39,970 bases of DNA from Nitrosomonadaceae bacterium (GTDB lineage: Bacteria; Pseudomonadota; Gammaproteobacteria; Burkholderiales; Nitrosomonadaceae). Each line of letters opens with the position of its first letter. Position 1 is the first letter of the stretch. Below are positions 25,378 to 33,732 of the stretch, one piece after another. Made by a program: the position numbers and the translations under genes. The notes under the pieces were generated by a model. The model saw only the letters and a list, made by a program, of their open reading frames with translations. It was not told the origin of the DNA and did not search any database. The stretch covers positions 1 through 39,970 of the forward strand of contig PBKR01000027.1 in NCBI GenBank assembly GCA_002721545.1. The letters run 5' to 3'.

Positions 25378-25983
25378 AATTCATATTTGGGTAAGATTTT
25401 TAAAAAACGAGCTTCCTGCTTATAACCCTTTCGCTCAAGCTTATACCAATTAAACCAGTTTTTGATTTTATAGTTTATAAAAAACATAGTTTTAAACGTG
25501 AAAATTGGAAGAAAAGGTATAAAGAAAAGAACATAAATCAATGGGTTCTTATGGCTGAAATCCTTTCATAAAACTAGGAAAAGCCTAGGATTGCCAATCT
25601 TCATAGAATGACTAGAGTCATGCGTAAAAAGTATTTTTCAAAAAATACTTTGAATCTTTTTCCGCGAAGCGGTTTAAAATTTAGATAAAGCTGACAAAGA
25701 TTTTCATTTTCAGTGAAACAATTCACATTACTAAAAGTAAGCACAACCTCAAGATTATCACCCATGAGAGCAATCTGCTTTTCCAATTTTTGCGGAAACA
25801 ATAAATCGTACCAATCCAGTAACTTTATTTACTTTCCTTTAGCTTTTTGAATGGTTGAGTTTCGTACTTCTCCGAGGGAACAAGTTTTTTTGCTACAAAA
25901 TATTGTGTTTGATTTCCGTAACTTTTTTCGATTTCAGAATTTCTCCGGCGGCTGAAACTCTTTTCATGAGAATCTATTAGTTT
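25374..25983 (-). pseudogene. Decayed glycosyltransferase (GT2-like) gene between RfbG and the C-methyltransferase
   Basis: Three minus-strand frames in a row carry protein-like sequence without a proper start. Positions 25983-25825 give an unassigned piece ending KYETQPFKKLKESK. Positions 25828-25601 read LLDWYDLLFPQKLEKQIALM then VVLTFSNVNCFTEN, the DxD-to-KLEKQ and 'V-x-L-T-F-S-N' region of GT2 enzymes. Positions 25565-25374 give a membrane-like stretch and end EARFLKILPKYEL, with the stop overlapping the next ATG as ATGA. The pieces add up to fewer residues than a full GT2 and lie in different frames. The simplest reading is a transferase gene broken by indels and deletions. Confidence 0.65.
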
Positions 25984-26042
25984 TTAAAAAAATTTAATAA
26001 GTCAACCTGGGTATGGGCTAGAAATTCAAAAATCAGATAAGT

Positions 26043-27119
26043 TTAATGTTTTATTAGGCTTTGATATGCCGTAATTTGGCTTTTAGTAAGCGCTGCTACA
26101 TTTTCACCATTATCCCAACCTCGATACCACTCTACCACCCATTCCAATGTGGTAGCCAGATCAAGTCTGGGCGTCCACTTCAGTCTCTGGCGGGCTTTGG
26201 TGCAATCCAACTTTAAATAGTTGGCTTCATGAGGGTAGGGTTGGGGAAGTTCTTTCCAATCTGTTTTTTTACCCCAAAATTGACCCAATTGCTCAACGAT
26301 CCATTGAACAGATTGAGCATCAGTTTCATTGGGCCCAAAGTTCCACCCTTCAGAATATTTGGTCCCATTAGCCCAGAGCTGCTCCGCTAGAGTCAGATAG
26401 CCTTCAAGTGGTTCCAGAACAAATTGCCAGGGACGGATTGAATTAGGGTTGCGAATAACAACCTGTTGTTTTTTAATTAGAGACTGCATGATATCTGGAA
26501 TTAACCTGTTTTGGGCCCAGTCTCCCCCGCCAATTACGTTTCCTGCTCTGACAGTGGCCACAGAAACATTTTTAAAGGGAGGGTTCGGTTGCTTAAAGTA
26601 TGAATCGCGATAACAACTAGTGATCAATTCTGCACATGCCTTACTGTTGGAATAAGGGTCAATGCCGCCAAGGCTATCATATTCCCGGTAACCCCAGACC
26701 CATTCCTTGTTTTGGTAGCACTTGTCACTGGTAATAATGACTACTACTTTAATGGAATCTGAATGCCGAACCGCTTCTAATACGTTAAGCGTTCCCAATA
26801 CGTTAGTTGTGTAAGTGTCATGGGGATCTTCGTGGGACTCGACCACAAGAGACTGGGCGGCCATATGAATAAGAATTTCGGGAGAATGTTTTTTCAGGAC
26901 AGCTTTTATATGATCTAAATCGCGAACATCTCCTACTATAGAATGCATGCCCTTAGCAACTTCGGCTAGTTCAAATAGTGATGGGTTTGTGGGGGCAGGT
27001 AATGAATAACCCGTAAGGTTTGCTCTTAAGCTTTTTAACCAGATGGATAACCAGCTTCCTTTAAAGCCTGTATGTCCGGTGGCAAGTATTTTTTTGTTTT
27101 CCCAAAATTGAGGATTCAT
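26043..27119 (-). CDS. rfbG: CDP-glucose 4,6-dehydratase
   Basis: The 358-residue SDR converts CDP-glucose to CDP-4-keto-6-deoxyglucose. The NAD motif is ATGHTGFKGSWLS near the N-terminus, followed by GDVRDL, HMAAQSLV, the active-site strand VIITSDKCYQNKE and the Y-x3-K motif in DPYSNSKACAE. GYREYDSLGG and AGNVIGGGDWA are characteristic of RfbG rather than RmlB. I prefer the ATG at 27119, which overlaps the RfbF stop as TAATG, over an in-frame TTG 15 bases earlier. The coupling with rfbF and the length support a functional gene. Confidence 0.93.
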   Translation of the reverse strand: MNPQFWENKKILATGHTGFKGSWLSIWLKSLRANLTGYSLPAPTNPSLFELAEVAKGMHSIVGDVRDLDHIKAVLKKHSPEILIHMAAQSLVVESHEDPHDTYTTNVLGTLNVLEAVRHSDSIKVVVIITSDKCYQNKEWVWGYREYDSLGGIDPYSNSKACAELITSCYRDSYFKQPNPPFKNVSVATVRAGNVIGGGDWAQNRLIPDIMQSLIKKQQVVIRNPNSIRPWQFVLEPLEGYLTLAEQLWANGTKYSEGWNFGPNETDAQSVQWIVEQLGQFWGKKTDWKELPQPYPHEANYLKLDCTKARQRLKWTPRLDLATTLEWVVEWYRGWDNGENVAALTKSQITAYQSLIKH

Positions 27120-27886
27120 TACCAAACTTTCCAAGGCGCATGACCTGAATCCCAGAAATCTTCAAGTTGTTTCTTTTCGCGCAAGGTGTCCATGGGTTGC
27201 CAAAATCCTTTGTGGAAGAATACGGACAACTTGCCTTCTTTTGCAAGCTTTTCTAAAGGTGCTCCCTCCCATATGCAGTTGTCTCCTTCAATATAATTGA
27301 GAGTTTCGGGGGACAGGACAAAAAACCCCGCATTGATCCAACCCCCGTCTCCTTCGGGCTTTTCCTGAAAGCTGACAGGTTTATTCCCCTTTAATTTGAT
27401 AGAACCAAATCTGCCCGGGGCTTGAACAATAGTCATTGTTGTTAGAGATTTTTGTTGAGTGTGGTATGCGATGGATTCTTTAATGTTTATATTACTGAGA
27501 CCATCTCCATAGGTGAAGCAAAAATTTTCGTTATCCAAAAAGGGTTTGATTTTTTTTAGCCTTCCTCCAGTCATTGTTTTATCCCCAGTATCCACCAAAG
27601 TCACACGCCAAGGCTCAGCACTATGCTCATGGACCTCCATTTTATTGTTTGCAATGTCGAATGTGACATTGGAACTGTGGAGAAAATAATTGGCAAAATA
27701 TTCTTTTATAATATAACCCTTGTAACCAAGGCAGATTATAAAATCATTAATTCCATGAGAGGAATAAATTTTCATGATGTGCCATAGGATGGGTTTTCCT
27801 CCTATTGCCACCATGGGTTTTGGCCGAACTTCGGTTTCTTCACTAAGGCGGGTTCCCAACCCACCTGCTAATATAACTGCTTTCAT
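27119..27886 (-). CDS. rfbF: Glucose-1-phosphate cytidylyltransferase
   Basis: The 255-residue protein makes CDP-glucose from glucose 1-phosphate and CTP. The N-terminus has the nucleotidyltransferase loop GGLGTRLSEETEVRPKPMV; the SEET-x-x-RPKPM variant is characteristic of RfbF. YGDGLSNIN contains the metal-binding Asp, and WINAGFFVL and WEGAPLEKLA are family blocks. Its stop overlaps the rfbG ATG by one base. It is upstream of rfbG in the usual rfbFG order and starts the CDP-sugar part of the minus block. Confidence 0.95.
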   Translation of the reverse strand: MKAVILAGGLGTRLSEETEVRPKPMVAIGGKPILWHIMKIYSSHGINDFIICLGYKGYIIKEYFANYFLHSSNVTFDIANNKMEVHEHSAEPWRVTLVDTGDKTMTGGRLKKIKPFLDNENFCFTYGDGLSNINIKESIAYHTQQKSLTTMTIVQAPGRFGSIKLKGNKPVSFQEKPEGDGGWINAGFFVLSPETLNYIEGDNCIWEGAPLEKLAKEGKLSVFFHKGFWQPMDTLREKKQLEDFWDSGHAPWKVW

Positions 27887-28023
27887 TTATATGGGTCTTC
27901 TAATATTTTAGATGGGTGAATGGGTTTCAAGTAGGATTCTACTGGGGCTTCTCTAAATAACTGTTTTCCAGCAGGCGGAGAAAAAGAAAAAATGACTCCT
28001 AAATTTTGTACTCTGTTTTGAAC
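27883..28023 (-). pseudogene. Possible C-terminal remnant of an unidentified gene coupled to rfbF
   Basis: A 46-codon frame with no ATG opens after a TAG and ends at a TGA that overlaps the rfbF start (ATGA). It contains SPPAGKQLFREAP and KPIHPSKILEDPYK, which looks more like protein than random AT-rich sequence. The coupling overlap is what a truncated upstream operon gene would leave. I do not recognise the family. Confidence 0.3.
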
Positions 28024-28048
28024 CTAAAACCATATTTGGATTCAAAAC
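28015..28048. repeat. Hairpin between the flippase gene and rfbF
   Basis: GTTTTGAA (28015-28022) and TTCAAAAC (28041-28048) are exact complements, with an additional CC/GG pair inside after a one-base bulge. No T-run follows on the minus strand, so it is not a clear terminator. It may be an mRNA processing or stability structure. Confidence 0.35.
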
Positions 28049-28123
28049 TTACGATTTAATTTTATCAAATTTTTGAAAAAAATAAAATCAATATTTATAT
28101 GGGGTTGAACTCATTTGCAATAT

Positions 28124-29479
28124 TTATAAATGCCATTCCCTGCGACATTTGTTAAAAATAATAATCTCTCCGGGCAATAAGACTAGTGCAACGGTTGCAA
28201 GGTAACTTGCTGATGCTCCCAGAGGTCCAAAATTACTTCCTAATAACCAAACAAGTAAACCGTTTAGAAACCCGAACCCAACATGTAGCCAGACCAGCGG
28301 GTTTTGCTTGTGAGAATAAAGATAGTTGGAAATACAGTTGGGTATTTGTATTAGTGTAACTGCTGCCAGGAGGAGGAAAGTGGGAAGTGGAGAGAGTAGA
28401 CGTTCAGCAAGCTGGAATTCGAATACATTTAATCCATAAATAAAAACTCCACCGGCGATAGCTCCAAGAAAAGCCATCGAAACAGCTATGGTTGAATTAC
28501 GAAAAAAATGCCTGTCTAGTTCCACATATTTTTTTTGAGCAATAAGAGCGCTGTAACGCGGAACTTTGGGTAAAATCCAAGCCGATACCAGGGCACTTAA
28601 AATTTCTACCATTTGCCAAGTCATCCCAAATTGTCCTGCAGTGGCGGCACCATGATAATGAAACATAATTGGGGTATATATCGAAAACATAAAGTAACCT
28701 GCTATGGCCCCAAGGGATATTTTCCACTGCATTGGCCATATCTCTGATTTCCAATGGATATGGGTAGTAGGAGTTGTTTGGATGAAGGTCCAAAAGAAAT
28801 TTCGACAACGCCCAAATATCAAAACTAAGTCTAATATCAATCTAGTTGTAAGCATTGCCACTATCATCCATAAGTCTCCACCCAAGATCATAACTAGCCA
28901 TAATAAAAGGGGGCTAAAGAATGTTTTAAGCAATTGGAAGAGGTAGGAATTTTTAATTTGATGGCAACCTTCAAGCATTGCATAAAAAGGGATCACCAAA
29001 AACTGAAACCCTGTCATTAAGACGGCGAAAAACCAAGGGCCCTGCCAAACAACTTCCAAATTATGATCTTGAGAAAAAAACCAATATCCAATAGAGAAAA
29101 CAGTCAGGACAAACAACGTTCCACCAATCAAATACCATTTGAACAATAAGCGGCCAAGACTGATTAGCCGGGAAAGTGATTTTTTTTCTCCTGTAATGGG
29201 GCCTTTGCCGTCCCAACTTAAATTTATCCACTCGTGACTGGCAAAGGGAACTACCACAACCGAAAACCCCAGTTCCAATAGGGCCTGCAGGGCTAAAATA
29301 CTCATAAAAGTAAAATAATACCCTTGGATTTCTGGCGAAATATAGATGGAAATTAAGAAGATGGTTGTTATGCCTGCTACTAGTTTCCAAAGTTTCTCTA
29401 AAATAGAGTAGGCGACTGCATGGTCAATTTCGAGCCAACTTAGAAAACGTGCAACTGGAGTGAGCGGATTAGAGAGCAA
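28124..29479 (-). CDS. Wzx-like polysaccharide flippase (MOP/MATE-fold membrane protein)
   Basis: The 451-residue protein has about twelve hydrophobic segments over its whole length, as in Wzx and other MOP exporters that move lipid-linked repeat units to the periplasmic face. EIQGYYFTFMSILALQALLELGFS (with the typical G-Y-Y-x-F pattern of the first helices) and the helix after GPLGASASYLATVALVLLPGE near the C-terminus are typical. Residues about 85-110 form a charged cytoplasmic loop. The start is TTG 29479, with GAGGA seven bases upstream; no in-frame ATG lies near. It is the first gene of the minus block, 237 bases before rfbF. Confidence 0.78.
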   Translation of the reverse strand: MLSNPLTPVARFLSWLEIDHAVAYSILEKLWKLVAGITTIFLISIYISPEIQGYYFTFMSILALQALLELGFSVVVVPFASHEWINLSWDGKGPITGEKKSLSRLISLGRLLFKWYLIGGTLFVLTVFSIGYWFFSQDHNLEVVWQGPWFFAVLMTGFQFLVIPFYAMLEGCHQIKNSYLFQLLKTFFSPLLLWLVMILGGDLWMIVAMLTTRLILDLVLIFGRCRNFFWTFIQTTPTTHIHWKSEIWPMQWKISLGAIAGYFMFSIYTPIMFHYHGAATAGQFGMTWQMVEILSALVSAWILPKVPRYSALIAQKKYVELDRHFFRNSTIAVSMAFLGAIAGGVFIYGLNVFEFQLAERLLSPLPTFLLLAAVTLIQIPNCISNYLYSHKQNPLVWLHVGFGFLNGLLVWLLGSNFGPLGASASYLATVALVLLPGEIIIFNKCRREWHL

Positions 29480-29957
29480 CTTGCATCCTCGGATTTTGTG
29501 GATTGAGTTTTATTACTGGGATTTGTGACCCCACAAAATAAGTAGTTTTGAGAAAGGCGGGTAATAGCATAGGTCCAATATGAAAAAAGAGATTGAAACT
29601 TGGGAAACCTAGGCTCTCAATGCAAATAAATTAATTTGGTACTTATATCATATACATAGTAAAATCAATACCATTTTATCGTGATAGCGTTGATAAGTTG
29701 CTTCCTTAAATCTACATACTTGATCCTTGTGACACAAAAGCTATCCAAGTTTTTCGTTGTTCTAATGGTAAGTAGGCCGTGGTCGATTGCAATTAAAACA
29801 AATATAACTCAATTTAGGATAGATTAGAGGTAAACAAGTTGGCTGGGAAATGCCGGTTTCTTGAATAGGGTAAGGGCCGGGATTGAAATTTACCCTAAAC
29901 TGTACTTGTAGCTTATTTTGTGCCCATTTTTAATTTCACCTAAAGCGAAAACTAACC
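29480..29957. promoter_or_regulatory. Divergent intergenic region between flippase and PhyH-like genes
   Basis: This 478-base AT-rich gap separates the minus flippase block from the plus block. I see no protein-like frame in it. ATTTTGTGG (about 29492) and CCACAAAAT (about 29534) form an inverted pair with a long loop. The right end holds a weak promoter candidate described separately. Confidence 0.4.
29906..29934 (+). promoter_or_regulatory. Weak sigma-70-like promoter candidate for the PhyH-like gene
   Basis: TTGTAG (29906-29911) and TTTAAT (29929-29934) are spaced by 17 bases. The -10 matches TATAAT at five of six positions and the -35 at three of six. Transcription would begin about 15-20 bases before the TTG start at 29958. 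Confidence 0.25.
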
Positions 29958-30746
29958 TTGAAGTATAAATTGCAAAAGGATTATTCGAGATTTGGTTTGG
30001 TTCTTAGTAAGTGTATTCAGAAGGCATCATTATATTCATGGTGGGGATATTCTAAAGTTTTGGAATATTATTGGGGAATGGGTCGGCGGAGGGTGGACCG
30101 TGACTCAGAATTTTTAAGGAATGGTTTTAAACTGGGGACCCTGAATTTTGACGAACTGACTTCTCTAATGGATTTACTGGAGAGTGCCCCGGATCAAAAG
30201 ATGAATGCTCAGGATTGTCATCCTGAGTACCTAAATAATCCGTACCTTGAGGCTATACAGTCCAAATTTGACGATCATTTTTGTTATTACGATATTTCAG
30301 GTCACCGGGATTTATTGCGAAAAATTTTTTCCAACTACAGTTCCACTGTAAGGGACTGCTTGGGTCATCCTGCTCGTATTGTAAATATTAGGTGTTGGAA
30401 AACTTTATCAGGCGCTACGGAAGAAGGGCCTAATGCATGGCATGTTGACCATTTGGCTTATGGAGTGCACAAAATGTTGGTTTACCTCTCTCCTCCAGGC
30501 GAGGAAACTGGAACTACTGAAATAAGATTGAAGGATGGGTCTGTAAAATCTGTGAAGGGGCCTGGCGGCACTTGGATTTTTTTCAATCCTACCGATAGTA
30601 TTCATCGAGGAGTTCCCCCACGTATAGAGAGCAATGAAAGAATTATCTTGGAGTTGATGACTGTGCCGGCATTTAAAGAAAATTTTGAGCCGGTTTTTGC
30701 TGGTTTAAATGCAACGTATCCATGGTTTCCTTGGACTGAAATTTAA
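29958..30746 (+). CDS. Phytanoyl-CoA dioxygenase-like 2OG/Fe(II) oxygenase
   Basis: The 262-residue protein has the metal and cofactor residues of a PhyH-type oxygenase: H162 and D164 in WHVDHLAYG, H216 in DSIHRGVPP and R228 in SNERIILEL. GGTWIFFN precedes the distal His. The N-terminal 60 residues are basic and aromatic. The start is TTG 29958 without a strong ribosome site; the next ATG is residue 41, which would still leave the catalytic core intact. It is not closely similar to the oxygenase at 17017. It is 74 bases upstream of the large membrane protein and may be its partner. The substrate is unknown. Confidence 0.7.
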   Translation: MKYKLQKDYSRFGLVLSKCIQKASLYSWWGYSKVLEYYWGMGRRRVDRDSEFLRNGFKLGTLNFDELTSLMDLLESAPDQKMNAQDCHPEYLNNPYLEAIQSKFDDHFCYYDISGHRDLLRKIFSNYSSTVRDCLGHPARIVNIRCWKTLSGATEEGPNAWHVDHLAYGVHKMLVYLSPPGEETGTTEIRLKDGSVKSVKGPGGTWIFFNPTDSIHRGVPPRIESNERIILELMTVPAFKENFEPVFAGLNATYPWFPWTEI

Positions 30747-30820
30747 TTCGTCCGAGTCTGGGGAGCGCAGTGCTTTTCTCCATTCTTCTAAAATTAATTA
30801 GATAAAAAAAGGTATCTAAA

Positions 30821-33553
30821 GTGTTCACGGGCAAAGCAAAGGATATCGCTGGCAATCGCAATAATTCTTGGATATATGTTTTGATCCTTTTTGGACTTTT
30901 TGTTCTCTATTTGTGGGGCTTTATTGTTGAGGATGAAATAGTATTTGGGGGCATGGTATCTTGGCAACATTTTCCTGTAGAAATGCATTATTTCCAGAAC
31001 ATGCTAAAGGGGAACTATCCCTTTTTTGATTTCTTGTTTTCGGTAGGATTTGATGCTGTAGGAGATTCTCAGCAGAATTTATTGCACCCGTTGAAGATAT
31101 TTCTGGTGTTGATTGGGGTGGAGCCGGCCCGAATCAGCACTATTTTTACCATGCTGCATATTTTTGCAGGGACCTTGGGGTGTTATTTTTATTCCCAATA
31201 TATGATCAAGAAATCTTTTAAAGATTCTTTGGTTGATTCATGTATTCCGTTTTTCTCGGCAGCTCTTTTTTTGATGAATCTGGCCCTTTATACCAATATT
31301 GTCCACATGGTGTTTATATGCACCTTGGCCTATTTCCCCTTCATGTTGCTACTGGCAGAGAAGATAATGGTTGCTCCAAAGCACAGGTATTTTTTCCTCC
31401 TAGCTCTGGTAGTGGCTTTAATGTTGTTTGTGGGTAACTATTGTGTTCAATGGATAACTTTATTGAGTTTGGTGATCTATTTAGCGGGAAAGGTGTTGAT
31501 GGACAGGCGTCTCGCTTATAGGCTCATATTGGTTTTGATGGCCATCTTATTTGGTTTTATAAATGCACTGGTACAACTAGTCCCGACCTTTGATTTGATG
31601 GGGTTTTCAACACGCAATGCACTGGGAAACTGGGAAATGTTTTATGGCTCCGCTAACCCATTGTCATGGCTGGGGTATTTTTCTCCAGGGGCACTTTATC
31701 TTCAGTTCAAATATGCCCAAGAAGCCTTTTGGAGCTATACAGGAAACAATGTAATCGAAAGTGTGCACTATATGGGGCTGGTGCCCTTGTCGCTATTTTT
31801 CTACTCCTTATGGAAGCGGAAAAACCTTCCAAGGGAAATAGATCTGTTCCATGGGGTGGCTCTTGTAATGGTTTTAAGGGCCTTAGGAGTTTTTTCTATA
31901 CTTAATATTTTTCTAAACTTTTTGCCTATATTTGGACAGTTTAGGTTTCCTGTGCGATCCTTTTTTGTGCTGGATTTTATTCTGTTGATAGTTTCTGCTT
32001 ATGTATTGACTTCCAACTTTGATAGAGCGGCTTTAAGAAAAATCATTTCAACTTTGCTGGGCATCACTTTTGCGTTAAATATTTTAAGTATTTTTTCATT
32101 AAAGCTGTGGGAGGTCGGGGCATCTCAGGATTTGTCGATTATTTCCTTGCTTGAATATGGGTACTCATTTGGTGGAGTGATAATTCTTTTACTAGCTTTC
32201 TTTTTGCTTTCTGATCGCTTTGAAAAAGTCCTCGATAAGAAGCAACTGGTATTCGGGTTAATTCTTATATCTTTGGTAGATTTGAGCTTTCATCGTCTGG
32301 GAGTCCCTTTGCATTGGGGGAGCCCTACTGCACAGGAAATCAAAAAGCAAAGTGCAAATGTGGATAAGGTCTGCGATGAAATAGGAGCCTCTCGTATTTG
32401 GATAGATTTTAAATGGCCTGATTTTGATGTGCCGCGTTTTCCATTTACCCCAACCAGTAGTAAATTTTATGTGAGTAAGGAAAAGGAGGATAGTTTAGAA
32501 CTGCAGGGGACAACCTGTTATTTTGGTGACTCTGTAATTACCTCGACACTAACTCCTGCATCGATTAGACAATCGATGAAATGGGCTAAAGATGAATTGA
32601 CTCATGATGAGTTTTTAGCCTTTATGGGTATCCTTGGATATAAGCACTATGCGCAGTTAAAAGACCAAAAGACAAAAGTTATTGGAATTGATGATGTCAA
32701 TATTTTCGAAGCCCCAGCTTCTACTGAGGCAATGCAAAATAAACTCAAAGCCTTTTTAAACACACAGTTCCAGGTCCAAAAAGGACGTTTTAGCAAAGTA
32801 TTCCAAAAGACCTATGAAAAATTTGATCAGTTAGGCATGTCAGACTGGCTTCCTCGCCACCGTATTGAGGTAACTCCTATACCTCAAATTGGCTCAGTGC
32901 TTGCGTTGACCGAGCCTATTTATTATTTGATATTTGATGCCAATGGAAAACCCCTGCCGTACACAACAAAAGGAATTTTTTTGATTTTTCCAGCAAATGT
33001 TGTGGGCCCGGTCGAAGTTGTTTTTGTTCCAGTAGGCTTTGTTTTTGGTCTTATGGGAAGTATGATGGCATTTATCTCACTCATTTTGGTGTCGGTCTCG
33101 TCTGTTTTAAAGCCGTTATCCAAGTTTTGTGGTAAAAATTTTGCAGTGGAGGAGACCAGCGATAATATTAGGGAATTTAATATTTCAAAATTAACCCGAA
33201 CGGCGACTAAATTTCGGAAATTTTTGGTAAGCCCATGGTTGAAGAAATACGGTGGAATTTTTTTAGTAGGAGCCCTCATTGTTATGCCGTTGACGGCGTT
33301 ATTTTTCACAAGAACCGATAATGCATTCCCATTTATTTTTTTGTTCTTTATGTTAATGGTGATCTATCGTTTAACTTATTTGATGAGCAATGATAGAAAT
33401 ATTGCTCTAGGTTTAACAATTCTTCTTGGCAGCAATTTCGTAATTGGGAAAATCTTCTACCTTTCGCAGAGTATTTTATTTTCAAGAAAAACCCAGATGC
33501 TGATAATGGAAAAACTACCTTTTATTGCTGATACTGTGTCATTTTTTAATTGA
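30821..33553 (+). CDS. Large polytopic membrane protein (YfhO/GT-C-like)
   Basis: The 910-residue protein begins at GTG 30821, with AAGG eight bases upstream. The first membrane helix (about 17-36) is followed by an acidic first loop (VEDEIVF), then QHFPVEM and PFFDFLFSVGFDAVGDSQQNLLHP. This is the pattern of YfhO and GT-C glycosyltransferases, in which an acidic residue in the first outer loop is catalytic. About ten more helices follow to about residue 480, then a soluble domain (about 500-690). The C-terminal 200 residues have several more helices, more than YfhO proteins usually have. It may transfer a sugar from a polyprenyl-phosphate donor on the outer face. Confidence 0.6.
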   Translation: MFTGKAKDIAGNRNNSWIYVLILFGLFVLYLWGFIVEDEIVFGGMVSWQHFPVEMHYFQNMLKGNYPFFDFLFSVGFDAVGDSQQNLLHPLKIFLVLIGVEPARISTIFTMLHIFAGTLGCYFYSQYMIKKSFKDSLVDSCIPFFSAALFLMNLALYTNIVHMVFICTLAYFPFMLLLAEKIMVAPKHRYFFLLALVVALMLFVGNYCVQWITLLSLVIYLAGKVLMDRRLAYRLILVLMAILFGFINALVQLVPTFDLMGFSTRNALGNWEMFYGSANPLSWLGYFSPGALYLQFKYAQEAFWSYTGNNVIESVHYMGLVPLSLFFYSLWKRKNLPREIDLFHGVALVMVLRALGVFSILNIFLNFLPIFGQFRFPVRSFFVLDFILLIVSAYVLTSNFDRAALRKIISTLLGITFALNILSIFSLKLWEVGASQDLSIISLLEYGYSFGGVIILLLAFFLLSDRFEKVLDKKQLVFGLILISLVDLSFHRLGVPLHWGSPTAQEIKKQSANVDKVCDEIGASRIWIDFKWPDFDVPRFPFTPTSSKFYVSKEKEDSLELQGTTCYFGDSVITSTLTPASIRQSMKWAKDELTHDEFLAFMGILGYKHYAQLKDQKTKVIGIDDVNIFEAPASTEAMQNKLKAFLNTQFQVQKGRFSKVFQKTYEKFDQLGMSDWLPRHRIEVTPIPQIGSVLALTEPIYYLIFDANGKPLPYTTKGIFLIFPANVVGPVEVVFVPVGFVFGLMGSMMAFISLILVSVSSVLKPLSKFCGKNFAVEETSDNIREFNISKLTRTATKFRKFLVSPWLKKYGGIFLVGALIVMPLTALFFTRTDNAFPFIFLFFMLMVIYRLTYLMSNDRNIALGLTILLGSNFVIGKIFYLSQSILFSRKTQMLIMEKLPFIADTVSFFN

Positions 33554-33699
33554 ACTGGCATTGCAAATTAAGTATTTGACCGGGTTTTTCCTGGCGACCT
33601 ACGTGTCTTCTTTTTGTGTTTTTTTGCTTGTGTTTTTATGCGAGAATATTTTCAGCTCAAAGACGTATCTGTTTTTTCTTCCTAGTACGAATCATGCGG

Positions 33700-33705
33700 T
33701 ATACT
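33700..33705 (+). promoter_or_regulatory. Possible -10 element of the four-gene module
   Basis: TATACT lies 27 bases before ATG 33733 at the right distance for a short leader. The -35 region is a T-rich stretch without a clear TTGACA match. It is the best promoter candidate in the 179-base gap. Confidence 0.25.
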
Positions 33706-33732
33706 AGTCAGTAATTCTCATTAAATTAATCG

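Noticed and set aside
33525-33707. 60-codon hydrophobic plus-strand ORF at the end of the large membrane protein gene
   Set aside because: It begins inside the preceding gene and its hydrophobic composition is explained by T-rich DNA; no ribosome site or family pattern.
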